Source: Amoebidium appalachense
Lineage: Eukaryota > Ichthyosporea
Length of the DNA: 64,000 bases
Assembly: GCA_963693365.1 (NCBI GenBank)
Contig: CAVNZM010000004.1
Span: 9,424,001 to 9,488,000 of the forward strand
Direction: 5' to 3'
Shown here in pieces: positions 11,983-25,420 of this stretch (its first letter is position 1; every line of letters starts with the position of its first letter). The notes below the pieces were generated by a model. It saw only the letters and a list, made by a program, of their open reading frames with translations, did not search any database and was not told the DNA's origin. The position numbers were made by a program, and so were the translations under genes.

Positions 11983-13368
11983 GGACCCACAAGTACACGC
12001 ACACTCACAGGCGCACATCCACCACCACACATCCACCACCACCATAATAGAAACTTATTGACCACACTTCCAAAACCCATTTCCAAGTCCCCCCCCCCCC
12101 CCTAAAAAAAAAATAAAAAATAATAAAACAAAACCCTACCAAGCCAACCCAAAAAATGCCCAAGCACGTGCATACAAAACAATGGGGACCATTTACACAC
12201 CCAAAATGCAGTGCACACTTGCCTGAAGGCACATGTCCAGCGTAACCATTTTTGTCACCAAACGCCGAGAACTTAGCCGCCTGCTCCTCTGGGGGAAGTT
12301 CTGTCAGGCGCTGGTCGTGGGGGCGGAAATCGTTACGCTTTTTGAGTTCATACTTGGTCCAATGCAGCGCCCTCGAGTAATACAGGAGCCGCTGCTCGTC
12401 GTATCGCTGCTTGTGGAGCTCCGAGAGGAGGGTGGCAAAGGCGTTTGGGCCCACACCTTTGTCTGCCAGTGCACGCAACAATGTTACCACCTTTAGGTCG
12501 AGCCCACTGCGGTGGCTAAGGTAGGCCGGAAACTGATCACGCATGAAGAGTGGAAGGCGTTTAATTGTCTGGGGGTTTGTGCCGGCAAAGTTTTTTTTGC
12601 ATGTGTCACAAAAGTACCGGGCCGTGATAATGTAGTAGCAGCTGTCAAAGTCGATAACACGCCGTCCTACGGGGTTGCTCATGAACCCATTGCGAGAAGT
12701 ACGGTGTGGGTTGGGGTGGTTGTGGGGGTCCACGTAGTGATCATCGAAGGGGCACGGCACCATGAAACCGGGAGACAACCTTTCCGGAAGCCAGGCAAAA
12801 CATCTGGGTTTGTAGAAAGGCGCTGGATCGCCCCCAAATTTAAAGCCTATAATGGGAGGTGGAAGATGCCACCCCACAGGCGTCTTCTCATCTTTGAGAC
12901 TCTCTTTCACTGTGTGCAGGTGCGACTTGATTGTTTCGCCCGCCGCGTCAGAAAACTCCTCTCCACCGTCATCCCCGTCCGTATTATCTTCTCCCTCTTC
13001 CTCCCCTTCATCCTCGTCTACCCGGTACGCATCTGCTGCTGCATTTAGCAAAGGTTCCTCGTCGGGTTGCACCTGTATGTCTGGTGGGTGTGGAGCAGGG
13101 GCCCGATCCATTTCTCTTGGTAACGAATGGACGCTACCTGCCTCAACTACACGGGCCCTTATGTCGGCGGCCTTAGATAGAGGGGGCTGTTCGGGTTGTA
13201 CGTTTACGTTTAGTTCCTGCAAAACAGCTTTGTTTGCCGTCCCAAAACCTGCAAAGTTCGCTAAAGGCTGAACAAATGCAGCATCTTTTTGCGCCCAGCT
13301 CCCTCCCTAGCTCCGCCTGTTTTATGCCCAGGGCGCTGTGTTGTGCCCTTAGGGCAGCCTGGCTTCAT
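5742..13368 (-). CDS. Transposon-derived DUF6729 / DDE-like / RNase D-like exonuclease protein (frameshifted)
   Basis: Exons (minus strand): 13368-12223, 11236-11048, 10097-9267, about 8828-8409, 7968-7762, 7341-5742. In order the product shows: an AT-hook-like N-terminus (PKGTTQRPGHKTGGAREGAG); an acidic stretch; a DUF6729-like zinc-binding region (CDTCKKNF); a DDE-transposase-like part (ADHTF, CVNELGE, FYTDRC); a DEDD-type 3'-5' exonuclease (VVGLDCEW, then GTDSAHLNKDYG, then YAALDAYASLQVY); a helical part (IRRVIPDP); the NGCLSDPP / RCIRGTNEVEG block; and a C-terminal Cys knuckle (CKTCGRQGKGCPG) with a Pro/Gly/Gln-rich tail. About 1,460 residues. This order matches a large fungal and animal family that looks like a domesticated or resident transposon protein. 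Introns 1 and 5 use GC donors. Two one-base frameshifts (13286-13290 and 7296-7303) must be bridged for a continuous protein. The left edge of exon 4 does not fit the phase of exon 3, so one boundary or a short exon is missing. Start chosen at the ATG before the AT-hook motif; an upstream in-frame ATG lies at 13452. Confidence 0.75.
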
Positions 13369-14552
13369 TTTAAACACTTGGGGCCTGGCCCCCTGCCCCC
13401 CTAGTGCGACTACGTTACCGCAAACATTCCCGTATTCCAGTGTGCTCGGCAATGCTGCTCATGGCCTTCCCGGACTGGTTGTGACCAGTAAAGAGCGCGC
13501 CAATTCCTGACCGCCGCCTACAGCAGTGTATGATCTGTTATCCATATTCGGCAAAAGGGGTCTTGCCCAACCAATGGCTTGAATCCTTGTAACTTTGCTT
13601 TATCCATATAAGGTTAGCTGAACACCCCCCCTCCAATCATACCCCCCCTTCTCTCTAGTAGTAGCTCCTGGCATGCCGCACCCCCCCCTTTTCCTCAGGA
13701 AAAGGGATAGGAGAGCAACTCACTGGGATGCTCATTCGTGATTGGCTGCGGATCCGCGTTTTGATGGGTCGCCCGGGGATTCCAGGGTCGGTTGCCCGTT
13801 TTTCATTCGCTGTCGCCGATCTCATCGTCATCCCATGAGCTACCAAGTTTTTTAAATGTATTTCTTGCTTTTCTTTACCTATTCGAACTATTTACCAACA
13901 AATATCGATCATTTTTTTTTGCCCTCTACTGTAAAAATATATGGTCATTATAAGCAAACCTAAAGCATTCTGCTAGAGTCTGTAGACCTTTCTCGAAGTT
14001 ACGAAGGAGTCATATTGTTGACACGTTTTAATGCTGAGGAATGTTGTGGCCGGACCCCCCTCATCAGTGATGCGATTGCTAAATTTCGTTGCAAAGAACT
14101 CTACATGAGTATATCTTCATTTTAGGGGGAATACACTTGGGACCTACTGAATCAGTTATAATATACCTACAGCTTGAAAACCTTGGATAATGTACAGTAG
14201 CTCAGAACACTTGATTTCACTTCACGTCTAGAGTTTTCTCCAGAAACTGTAGTGTACGCAAATTCAGGGTATCAAAAATATGACTTGCCATTGCAATGCT
14301 TTTTCAGATCAACTATAACTTAGTCTATAAGCTGAAACTAAACTAACACAACGATTTCAAATATTAGCGTGTGGTCTGGTGCAGGAAAAAAGATTAGGCC
14401 ATTCACGTATGTACACGAGTGGCAGTGCTCTCAATACATGTAACCATTGCCTTAAGCCCTCGGGCATGCGCATCGGCTGTGTTCCAGATGAACAGCCCCC
14501 CTCTCTTATCTCCCTAGGTCGCATCAACATTCTTTGCCATCTCCAACGCGGT
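13369..14552. other. Intergenic spacer between two divergently oriented genes
   Basis: The spacer lies between the minus-strand transposon-derived gene and the plus-strand secreted-protein gene. It is of mixed composition and largely free of microsatellites. Inverted CCAAT-type motifs are present (for example ccaatgg near 13571), but no convincing core promoter was found for the minus-strand gene. Nothing else was recognised. Confidence 0.5.
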
Positions 14553-14559
14553 TATAAAA
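14553..14559 (+). promoter_or_regulatory. TATA box of the cysteine-rich secreted protein gene
   Basis: TATAAAA lies 59 bp upstream of the first ATG (14618), at the usual spacing for a polymerase II start near 14583. Confidence 0.5.
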
Positions 14560-14617
14560 ACTCTTGCAAACATCACTCCAGAGAAACTCGAAAAACAACA
14601 ATACGCCACCCAGCAAC

Positions 14618-14994
14618 ATGAAGCTCACCATCGATAGCGCCACCTCACCGCTCTCATCATCGCCGCCGCCAGCTTCCACGCGGCAGAGGCGGCATCCAGC
14701 TTCGTCAGCTGCTCTGACGTGATCGCCTGCAAATTGTACTGGCGCGACCCCAAGACCCATGGCGTGATGCGCTGCAAGCCCCGTGATGGCTCCGCTGTGT
14801 CCTGTAACGAGAAGACGTGCTGTTTGCCAGCGCCAAAGCCAGAGCCTAGTTCCTTTGTGAGCTGTGCGGATGTGGTAACTTGCTCGGTTTACTGGGAGGA
14901 TGCCAAAAACGGAGGCAAGCCGTGTCGCTGCAAGCCCCGTGATAACTCTACCCAGGCCTGCGGCGTGCAGTACATGCATGCTGCGCTTAGCTAA
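14618..14994 (+). pseudogene. Small secreted two-repeat cysteine-rich protein, signal peptide frameshifted
   Basis: From about 14660 to the TAA at 14994 one frame encodes a hydrophobic signal-like segment (LIIAAASFHAAEA) followed by two tandem repeats of about 40 residues. Repeat 1 has SSFVSCSDVIACKLYW, then CKPRDGS; repeat 2 has SSFVSCADVVTCSVYW, then CKPRDNS. Each repeat keeps four Cys, a Tyr-Trp pair and the CKPRD motif. The only suitably placed ATG (14618, MKLTID) is in another frame, offset by one missing base; an in-frame stop at 14635-14637 rules out reading from upstream. The shift therefore lies between 14638 and about 14660. Either the gene is broken here or the assembly has a one-base error. 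The TATA box and signal peptide suggest an expressed extracellular protein. No known family recognised. Confidence 0.55.
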
Positions 14995-15378
14995 AGTTTG
15001 ATCATGTGCCGCGGGACGGCCGTAGGCCATAGATAGTGCTGGTATTGTAGCTAATATTAGTTTTGTAGCCATGAACAAGTTGATAGAATATATTTTTGCT
15101 GTCTCATGAATACGGGTGGTCTACCATGTTTCGTCGAATATGCATACATATATCATCATACTGCCTCAGTACCGTGTACGTACTGCTTCTAGATCTGTAG
15201 CAGCGCCCCAACACAGGGTGTATATTCAGATCAATAAGTACTATCTAAATAAAAAGCATAGTTTGAACGGTTGAATGATCCAAATCATGTCTATGCGCCA
15301 CAGTGCCATGACGGCGTGAGTGTACAGTGCATGTGTGTACATGTGTGTGTGTGTGTGTGTGTGTCACAGTGTGTGTAC

Positions 15379-15537
<159 letters not shown>

Positions 15538-15758
15538 ATAACAATCCTGTTTGTGGCGCACAGCAAGTTCTCTCAGCTGACATACCAGCCAAGTTCAAGT
15601 TGGGCCCCGAAATGGGTGTGCATATGTGTTGGTGTGCTTGCCATCGGCTACGGCGCTTGTGTCTGTGTGTGTGCGTGTGGTGTACACGCGGCGTGCGTAC
15701 GTGTGTGTGTGTGTGCGTGTGCGTGTGTGTGCATGCGTGCGTGCATGGGTGTGTGTTT

Positions 15759-15843
<85 letters not shown>

Positions 15844-15960
15844 CGCGCACGCGCGCGCGCGTGCGCGCACGCATGAGCGCTCGTCATGATGTGTGCATGT
15901 GCATGCGTGCTTTACAGCAGATACTACTATCATACTGGGTCTAAAGTTATGCTTTTACAT

Positions 15961-16010
15961 GTCAGAAAGAGAATTTTTTTTTTCTTTCTTTTTTTTTTTT
16001 TTTCTTTTTC

Positions 16011-16052
<42 letters not shown>

Positions 16053-16579
16053 GGGCGGGTAGAGGAATGGGGTGGGGTGTTGGAAGGGAGGAAAGAGGTA
16101 AAAAGGAAGGGGGGGGGGGGGGGGGGGGGCAGGGAGGGGGGAGGGGAGGCAGGAAATAGTGAATCAGATGTGTGGTGCAAAAACATGTAAATCTGATGCC
16201 CATGAACTGCCAAACTTGCCCCGTGCATGCAATAGAATAAATCCTTTTGACCTTCTCCCTCCCATCCCCCTTCCTCCTCCTTTTTAATAATCCACTGCCC
16301 TTCCCTCCCACTCCCCCTCCCCTCCCTCTTGGGGCCCTCGCCTGCTCTGTTCTTTGCCCGTGGTTCAGTTGTGCTTCAGTAGAAACGTAAGATATGTGCA
16401 GGCTGGTCCTATGCAGCCTCCCAAGCCTCATGAAGACCCGGGTTCAGAATAAACTCAACTCACACTCTTGTCTCGCAACCACATTCAGAGAGGCGTGTGC
16501 GCGCGCACACACACACACACACACACTCTCTCCCTCCCTCCCTCTCTCTCTCTCTCCCCCTCTCTTTCTCTCTCTCTCC

Positions 16580-16610
<31 letters not shown>

Positions 16611-16611
16611 C

Positions 16612-16658
<47 letters not shown>

Positions 16659-16748
16659 CCCCCCCCCCCCTCCCTCTCTCTCGCTCTCTCTCCCTCTCTT
16701 TCTCTCTCTCTTCCCTTCTCTCTATTGCTCTCTCTCTCAGGCTCAGCG

Positions 16749-16837
<89 letters not shown>

Positions 16838-16906
16838 CACACACACATACACACGCACACACGCACACACACTCACACACTTACACACACCACGCACATA
16901 CGCCCA

Positions 16907-16964
<58 letters not shown>

Positions 16965-17050
16965 GGCATACACGTGCGGGTGCGCACATACACACACAGC
17001 GCCCGTGTGCACGCACACACACACACAGACAGAAGCACACACACACACGC

Positions 17051-17138
<88 letters not shown>
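15961..17138. repeat. Compound low-complexity block (T, G, CT, CA, A runs)
   Basis: In order: T-rich and G runs (15970-16145), a non-repetitive island at 16150-16490, (CT)n with C runs (16525-16740), (CA)n (16751-17108, interrupted), then about 30 A (17109-17138). No coding content supported. Confidence 0.9.
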
Positions 17139-17139
<1 letters not shown>

Positions 17140-18165
17140 AGACCGAGTCTCACGCACTCACTCACCCCCTCAGACTGGCGCCGGCATTCCGGAGGTTCAG
17201 AGTTGCAGACAGATACATTCACAGTCATGGCGTATTCAAGGTTTGTACAACCTGGGCCACTGTGACCCGAGTTCATACGAAATTCTGTCTTGCTAATCCT
17301 GAGCGTGGCCGAGACCACCGATCCATGTATTGATCTTTATCCAGTTTCCGTTGCCACTTTCACCGTGATTCCTGCAATAAATCAAATCTGACTTGATCTC
17401 ATGTTCCTTGGTTTGCGCACCGCGCTTGGGTAGGAAGAGGAAGGTTGGGGCCTAGGATGATACTGGCTGGGAGGCCGGAGGTCAGAGAGCTGGAGGGCTT
17501 TATTTATTTATTTATTGATTTGTTTGTTTGTTTTTTGGGGGGGCAGGGAGGGGGCAAGCGGATGGAGGGGAGGGGAGGAGGGAGGGAAGAAATGGCCTTC
17601 CGTGCACTCTGATAATACTGGCTGTGGTACGTTCGATGAATCGAGCAGGCCCATATAGGGTCGATAGGGGACTTCGAGGACATTATGCCTTGAATTGCGG
17701 GGCGATGAACTTGAAGTAGACACCTTTGTTATGGCACATTGAAGTGGCAACCACGTGCACACACCTGGATACTTGTACCTACCATATATAGCACCGTGCT
17801 TGTGTTTTGAAAATTTGCTCGCGTGTGTCCAAGAATCACTTTTTAAATTGTGGGGCACGTCATTGAAAAGTTATCAACACCAAAACCTACATTCCACCAC
17901 TGTAGATGAACCAATGAGAGCCTGTTTGAAGTTTATTCGTAGGTTTTGAGTAGAGGGAAGCCTGGTGCTACCCACCGGCGAGGCTGGGGCGAAAACCCTG
18001 GGCTGAGTGTGCACGAATAGTTATGATTGGCAAAACGGTTGGCTTAGCTGATGGCCGCGTAGCACCCCAGCTAGAATATAGTGGGTGCTGGGTGGAAGAC
18101 GGTAGCTCCTCTGGGGGGCCCTGAGGGCCCCTCTGGGAACAAAACTATACTGTCCGTACCCTGAC
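17139..18165. other. Non-repetitive intergenic island
   Basis: About 1 kb of complex sequence between microsatellite blocks. No exon, RNA gene or domain was recognised in six frames. Confidence 0.5.
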
Positions 18166-19360
<1,195 letters not shown>

Positions 19361-19951
19361 TCGTCACTCTCTGTGCTCTCAGAGAGTATACGTAGCCCAT
19401 CCCTTTCTCTTCCGAGTTTCCTTTAAAGACTTTCTTTCTCAATACATGTTACCCTCTCGGGCGCCTTCTTTTCTCTTTCAAGCTCTCTCTTAATGACACA
19501 CACCACTCTCTCTCCCCGGTCTACATTTTTTCTCCTCTATATATTGTACGTAACCCTTTCGCTTTCGGGAACTTCAATGGAGAAGACTTCAATGGAGGAT
19601 CATAATATACGTGTTTCCATGCGGTCGCTGTAGCCTCGAAGTAAACATGTGCGTCTTCGTGGAAGATTGGAAAGTTCTGTTGCATTGCATCATCAGTGAT
19701 TCGAACATTTGTCACTCGCTAATTTACCTATATGACGCAACATGGAGACCCACCGTGACACACTTTGTCCACTGACATGCGACGTGTTGCGCCATGGGTT
19801 GCGCACAGGGTGCGCCATGGGCGGATTTGGTTGGCTGGCTTCGGAATGCGCGCGAAATTTAGGCGGCACAAAATTCTTATGAAGTCTGGTGACCAATGGG
19901 AAAGCCAGTTTTATTGTCACATCTGATTGGCTACCCGCACAGGATCTGTGG

Positions 19952-19958
19952 TATATAA
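19952..19958 (+). promoter_or_regulatory. TATA box upstream of the NADPH oxidase-like gene
   Basis: TATATAA in a promoter-like setting with two CCAAT-type motifs upstream (gaccaatggg near 19890, gattgg at 19924). The first usable ATG (20232) is 274 bp downstream. A donor-like cacg/gtacgc near 20049 and an acceptor-like ctgttttag at 20142-20150 suggest a short intron in the 5' UTR. Both are inferences. Confidence 0.45.
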
Positions 19959-20231
19959 ACCCCTTCAGTCGACAGTCAGTCCAGAACTGTACAGAAACCC
20001 GACTGAACAGCACCGTTACAGCAGGCTGCGGAACTTTTTAGTTCACGGTACGCCAAGTTAGAGCGCTTGATATTGTTTGCTAGATTTTTGCTTACCTGTA
20101 TTTCTGAGCTCCAGTTTTATACACTGCCGATAAATACATATCTGTTTTAGAATTGCGTGCCTTTTGTGCCCAAGCTGCGTGCTCGAACACTTATTCGTGC
20201 CACAGGGCCTATTATTATCCCACCTACACTT

Positions 20232-23200
20232 ATGCATAACCCCGTTGCTGATGCCGCGAAAATTGATGTCGACATGCACCGAAACGATACCGCTAATGAC
20301 GCCATCTCTTCAACCACAACCACACCCACCAAGCCAAAGGGTGGCCTGAGCGCGGACGGAAACATATTGCCCAATGACGACTCATGCTGCCACGATGTCA
20401 CGTCACGGTCCTCAAGCACGCCATCTCCGACTCCTACATGTGGCGAACACGACGAAGATCACGTGGAAAAATCCAGTCGTTTCTTTTCGAGCAGGCTGGG
20501 CAACGTGGTGAAACCCCTCCATTCTCGCATGGGCCCTTTGCTCCATCACTTCGCTGTTGCCCGCCATCGTGCCCAAGTAGCCCTTGACCACCCGTTGCTC
20601 TCACGCCCCTTGCTGGGTCGTTTCCTGTCCGATTGGATCATCAACATCAACATTATTGAGCTCATAATGGTTATTGCCGTTGTGCTTTTCGTTATGGTGT
20701 GGGGCCAGGGGCACAAGTGGGGCACAGGCGCAGCGTGGTGCTCTGCGTTTGCAATTGCAGCGACGCCGCGAAACGCATTCTTCACGCATATGTTGGGCAT
20801 TTCGTTCGACCGCATGATCAAGTACCACCGCTGGCTGGGCTACTTTCTCCTGGTGCCTCTGTTGGTGCACACGCTCGTGTACCGTGGTTTTACCCCTTGC
20901 GATGATGTCACCCGTGACTACTTCTGGAACATGGTTGCAATGAAAGCGAGAGCTGGCCAAGGGCCCGGCGGCATCGCTTCGTCAACAACAATGCCTCCTT
21001 TTCCCACCGTAGCGCCAGCATCCGTGCTCAATCCCATGACCGCGATGCCTACAATGACAACATACACGCCCCCCAATTCTATCGTCACAACAACTTCCCC
21101 ATGGGCAACAGCGGCCCCTGGTACTGGTGGGATGGCGGGGGGTGATCACCATGAATCAGACAACCATGGTGAACACAACAGCAATGACGAAAGCAACCAC
21201 GCCGTAGGCCAAACAGGTGCCGGGGGTCAGCAGACGACACACAACAGCGGTGGGGGTGAGGAAGGGGCGAAACCGGGAAAGAATGTTGTCTTGGGTGCAG
21301 GACCTATGCAGAGCCAGGGCCAGGTGCAAGGTGCTGCTGGCCCACAGGGGCCCGGGGGCATGCAGGGTGGCAGTGGGGGGCACAGAATGCACCGTATTGA
21401 GATGCTGTGCTGGTGCAACAACAAGTATAACCTGTCAGGTACGGAGTACTTTTCTCTTGAATCATATATGTACATAAATTGACTTTGTTCCTTTTGTGCA
21501 TATAGCTCCGACTCAGATATGAGTCTGATACAGCATATGTAATAAACTAGTACTAAAACAGATAAGCTTTTGAAATGTAACTTACTTATGTACTTGAATT
21601 TCCACCAGCACACACCCAGGCACACTATGCATAGCAACTTTTAAATGGGTTGCCCTGTCTCTCCGGATCCACCCTTTACATCCGGCTTCATCCGTTCGTT
21701 TTCTTTATGCACCGGGCCATATATTAATATGCATCCGAGGATTTATCAGCCGTTAGTTAGCAACTGTTTGTGTTGCAAAAAATCGGTTAGTACCCTATAT
21801 TATTTCGCTTACGTACTGCCGCTAAGTTATATTTGTCCTGCAGGCGATATCGATGGTTTATTTCATGCATCACGTTGCCAACCCATAGTGCAGAACACCC
21901 ACCCGGTCCGAACCATGTTTGAAACCACGAATTATATCTAGTTACTGTACCACGCCTAGGACCACACACAGTGACTGACATACACACACACACACACACA
22001 CATCATCGCCATGCAGGAGTCCTCCCCGTGTTTGCCTACTTTGTCATCTTCCTCACCTCTCTGGATTTTGTTCGTCGGCGGTTCTTTGAAAGCTTCTACC
22101 TGACACACTTCCTCTTCCTGGTCTACGCCGGTGGCAGCCTGTGGCATTCGCTCGACATGACCCCTCACTTCGTCATCCCACTTGCCTTTTACGGACTAGA
22201 TCGAATTATCCGATTGGTGCAGGACATTCCGGCCGGTCACGTGATGTCCGTAGAGACCTACCCTGGCAACATGGTTCGTTTGACGGTTAAGGGGAGCTCC
22301 GGCATAGGCGCACTCAGATACAGGTATTTACATCTCCCTCTCCCTTTCCTCCCTCCCTCCCTCCTCCCCCCCCCCCCCCACTCCTCCTACCCCCTCCCCC
22401 CCCCCCCCCCCCCGGATCCTGCCTCTAAACTCCCCCCCTCCCCCCTCCCAATTCTCTTTTGCCTCGATATATCATCATTGACTTGGCCAGTAGAGAATTA
22501 TGTAGCAAAGGAACTAAAAGTTTTGAATGATGGATTACAAAGCCTTGCCAAGAATGAATAGTCGTCAACAGAGTCGTAGATTGCTACTTGTATTACATCA
22601 TCAGATACTGTCCGATCTCTGGTGCGTTCTTAGCAGTCCGACTATGTGCTCTTTATGCCTTACCCCCCCCCCCCCCCCTCTCCCCTCCCCACCCCCCCCC
22701 CCCTCCCCTCCCCTTCCCCGCTCCCCCCCCCCCTCCCCCCTCCCCACCCCCTCCCCCGGGCACCCTAAACTTCCCTCTCCCTCCCTCCCCTCCTCCTCCC
22801 CCTCCCCCCCCCCCCCCCCCCCCCGCCTCCCTTCCCTCTCCTGAGTCGCCGAGTCGCCCCCCCTCCCCTCCCCCCATCCCTCTCCTGAGTCACCCCCCCC
22901 TCCTCTTCCCCCTCTCCTGAGTTGCCGCTTCCCCCCTCCCCCCTCCCCCCGGCACCAAGGGCCCTTGCCTTTGTTTTCCCGTTCTTATGCCTCTGCTTCA
23001 CCGTGTGCAGTTAAGAAACTTTAAGGAACCACCACTTTATTTTCGTCCGTATCATATTTTAGGAAGGTGTCACATGCCTGGGAGTATGCTCAATTAATCT
23101 TCTGGACAAATTGGTAACCCTCCATCCGCCCCCCTCCCCCCCCCCCCCCCCCCCCCATCTCGATCCTCCCTTCCTTCCTCCCTTCCTCTCTCTCTCTCAT

Positions 23201-24451
23201 CTCTCTCTCCCCCTCCCCCTCCCCCCCCCCTCTCTCTTTCGCTCTCTCTCTCTCTCTCTCTCTCTCACTCTATCCCCCTCTCTCCCTGCCCTTCGTGTCT
23301 TTCTCTATCTCTCTCTTCCCCCCCTCGCATGCGCCTCTCTCCCTCACACTCTCTTTCGATGTCTCTCTCTCTTCCTCCCCTCTCCCTCCCCCCCCTCTCT
23401 CTCTCCTTCTCTTCCTCCCTTCTTGCCCCACCCTGCCTTTCTCGCTCTCCGCCTCTCTCTCCCCCCTCCCCCCCCCCCCCCTTCGCTCTCCTCCTCTCTC
23501 TCACCCTCTTCCCCCCCCCCCCTCCCCCCTCCTCCCCCTCTCTCTCACCCTCTCCTCCCCCCCTCCCCCCCCCCCCCCCCAATCTTCCCCCCCCCCCCCC
23601 AATCCTCCCCCCCCCCCCCCCCCCCCCCTCTCCACAGGGCTGGCCAATACGCCTTTATCAACATCCCCTCCGCGTCGGCCACCCAATGGCACCCAATGAG
23701 CATCAGCAGCTCACCCACCGATGACGTCATCACTTTCCACGTGCGCGGGGTGGGCACGTGGTCGCGTGCGCTGGAGCACATGCACTCCGTCAAAAACAAC
23801 ATCAACCCAATTGCACCCGGTACCGTGATTCGCATGAACGGGGGATACGGCCGACATATTTTCTCCCTCACCAAAGTGGACACGCTCTTGCTGGTGGGTG
23901 GAGGCAGCGGCGCAGCGCCGATGGTGTCGATTTTGAAATACCTGCACGGTGTGCCAGCGCAAAAGAGAGAGAACTGGGCCCTAAAGCGCGTGTGTATCGT
24001 GTGGACCGTGCGCAGTCGTGAGCACGTGACTTGGTTTGCACGGGAATTGGCGGAGGTGTGCGGGAAACCCAATGGTGCAACGAGCACTGGTGGTGGAAAT
24101 GTCGAGTTTGAGGTGAGAGTGCACGTGACTGGCGCTGCGGAGGAATGTGCTCGCGGCCAATCGGATTCGGCGGTGGAGAATGGTACACACAAAATTGTTC
24201 CAGAGTCTCTCGCCGGTTGCATATATGCTGGTAGGCCTCAATTTGATTCGATGATGGAGAAGGAAGCTGAACGGTGTATGTCGTCATTGGGTGAAAATAC
24301 AAAACACGTGCACACGCGGAAGCCGACGGTTGGAGTGGCTGTGTGTGGGCCGGGGGGCTTGGTGTGGGACACGTGCGACGCGGCGAGGAGGGCGAATGGA
24401 AAGTGTGGAGGGGTGGTGTTTGTTACAAACACTGAGACGTTTTTGTTCTAG
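20232..24451 (+). CDS. NADPH oxidase / ferric reductase-like flavocytochrome
   Basis: Exons 20232-21438, 22017-22323 and 23638-24451 join in phase (1, then 2) to about 775 residues. The protein would move electrons from NADPH through FAD and two hemes across a membrane. Four heme-ligand histidines are visible: H199 and H213 (13 residues apart, in YHRWLGYFLLVPLLVH), H433 and H446 (12 apart, in HFLFLVYAGGSLWH). The 13/12 spacing is that of NOX enzymes; FRE ferric reductases are usually 13/13. The C-terminal half has the FAD block GQYAFINIP and WHPMSISSSP (HPMS at 523-526), the NADPH block GGGSGAAPM (about 592-600) and ends in ETFLF, as NOX proteins do. The N-terminus (1-130) is Ser/Thr-rich and cytosolic. 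A Gly/Thr/Ser/Pro-rich loop of about 150 residues (about 238-390) sits between the two heme helices, an unusual insertion. No EF hands are visible. The start is the first ATG; the frame is open to an acceptor-like AG at 20150. Confidence 0.85.
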
Positions 24452-25098
24452 CTGGCAGGGATGTATCATGATGATGCCCTTTAGAACGGTTAGTTACACA
24501 ATGTCATAGCCTGTACGTGCAAATGTACTAGCATACAAGCAGGCTAATCTATACTCAGAGGGCTCAGTTAACTCACAATTTTATAAGCTAATTTTGCTTT
24601 TACTTTTACCGTGGCTGCAGGCGTGTGCATAAATGTTAAGTCCGAGGTGTATGGAATATATCTGAGGTGGACTTGTGGTCAATTATCATATAATATTAAC
24701 TGTTGCACCGGTGAGGGGATATGTGATTGCATTACTAAGAAATCAGTCTTCGCGATACGTGGTCATGTGTAAGTGTAAATGTGTTATTGTCATGGATATG
24801 AGCAATGGCTGCAGCTGACCATGAGCTGCATATTGTTGACTAGATTATTCTAAGCTGGGATAAACCTTCATTTTTGAAACAGGTGTCAGGTTTTTGCTTT
24901 ACCGTTTTTTTGTTAACGTATAACAACTTATTTTAATCCCTTGAATATTTCTGGTTGTTGCAAGTTCGGCTTCCTTTATAAAAAATCCAGATTCAGCCCG
25001 CAGTCAAAATGATTTTCATATGTATATCTGCAGAGTTGCCCCCCCCCCCCCTCCCCCCCACCAAGGTTAACTCCTCCCATAATGTATATCTGCAGAGT

Positions 25099-25131
<33 letters not shown>

Positions 25132-25168
25132 TAAAAGGTTAACTCCTCCCATACCACACACACACACA

Positions 25169-25229
<61 letters not shown>

Positions 25230-25293
25230 TTCGTGAGCACATGCGACGGTGTGTGTGCCTGTGTGTGTGTGTGTGCGCGCGCGTGTCTGTACG

Positions 25294-25332
<39 letters not shown>

Positions 25333-25388
25333 ACGGTGCATGTGTGTGTGCGTGCGTGTGCGTGCGTGTGTGCGCGTGTGTGCGTGTG

Positions 25389-25420
<32 letters not shown>

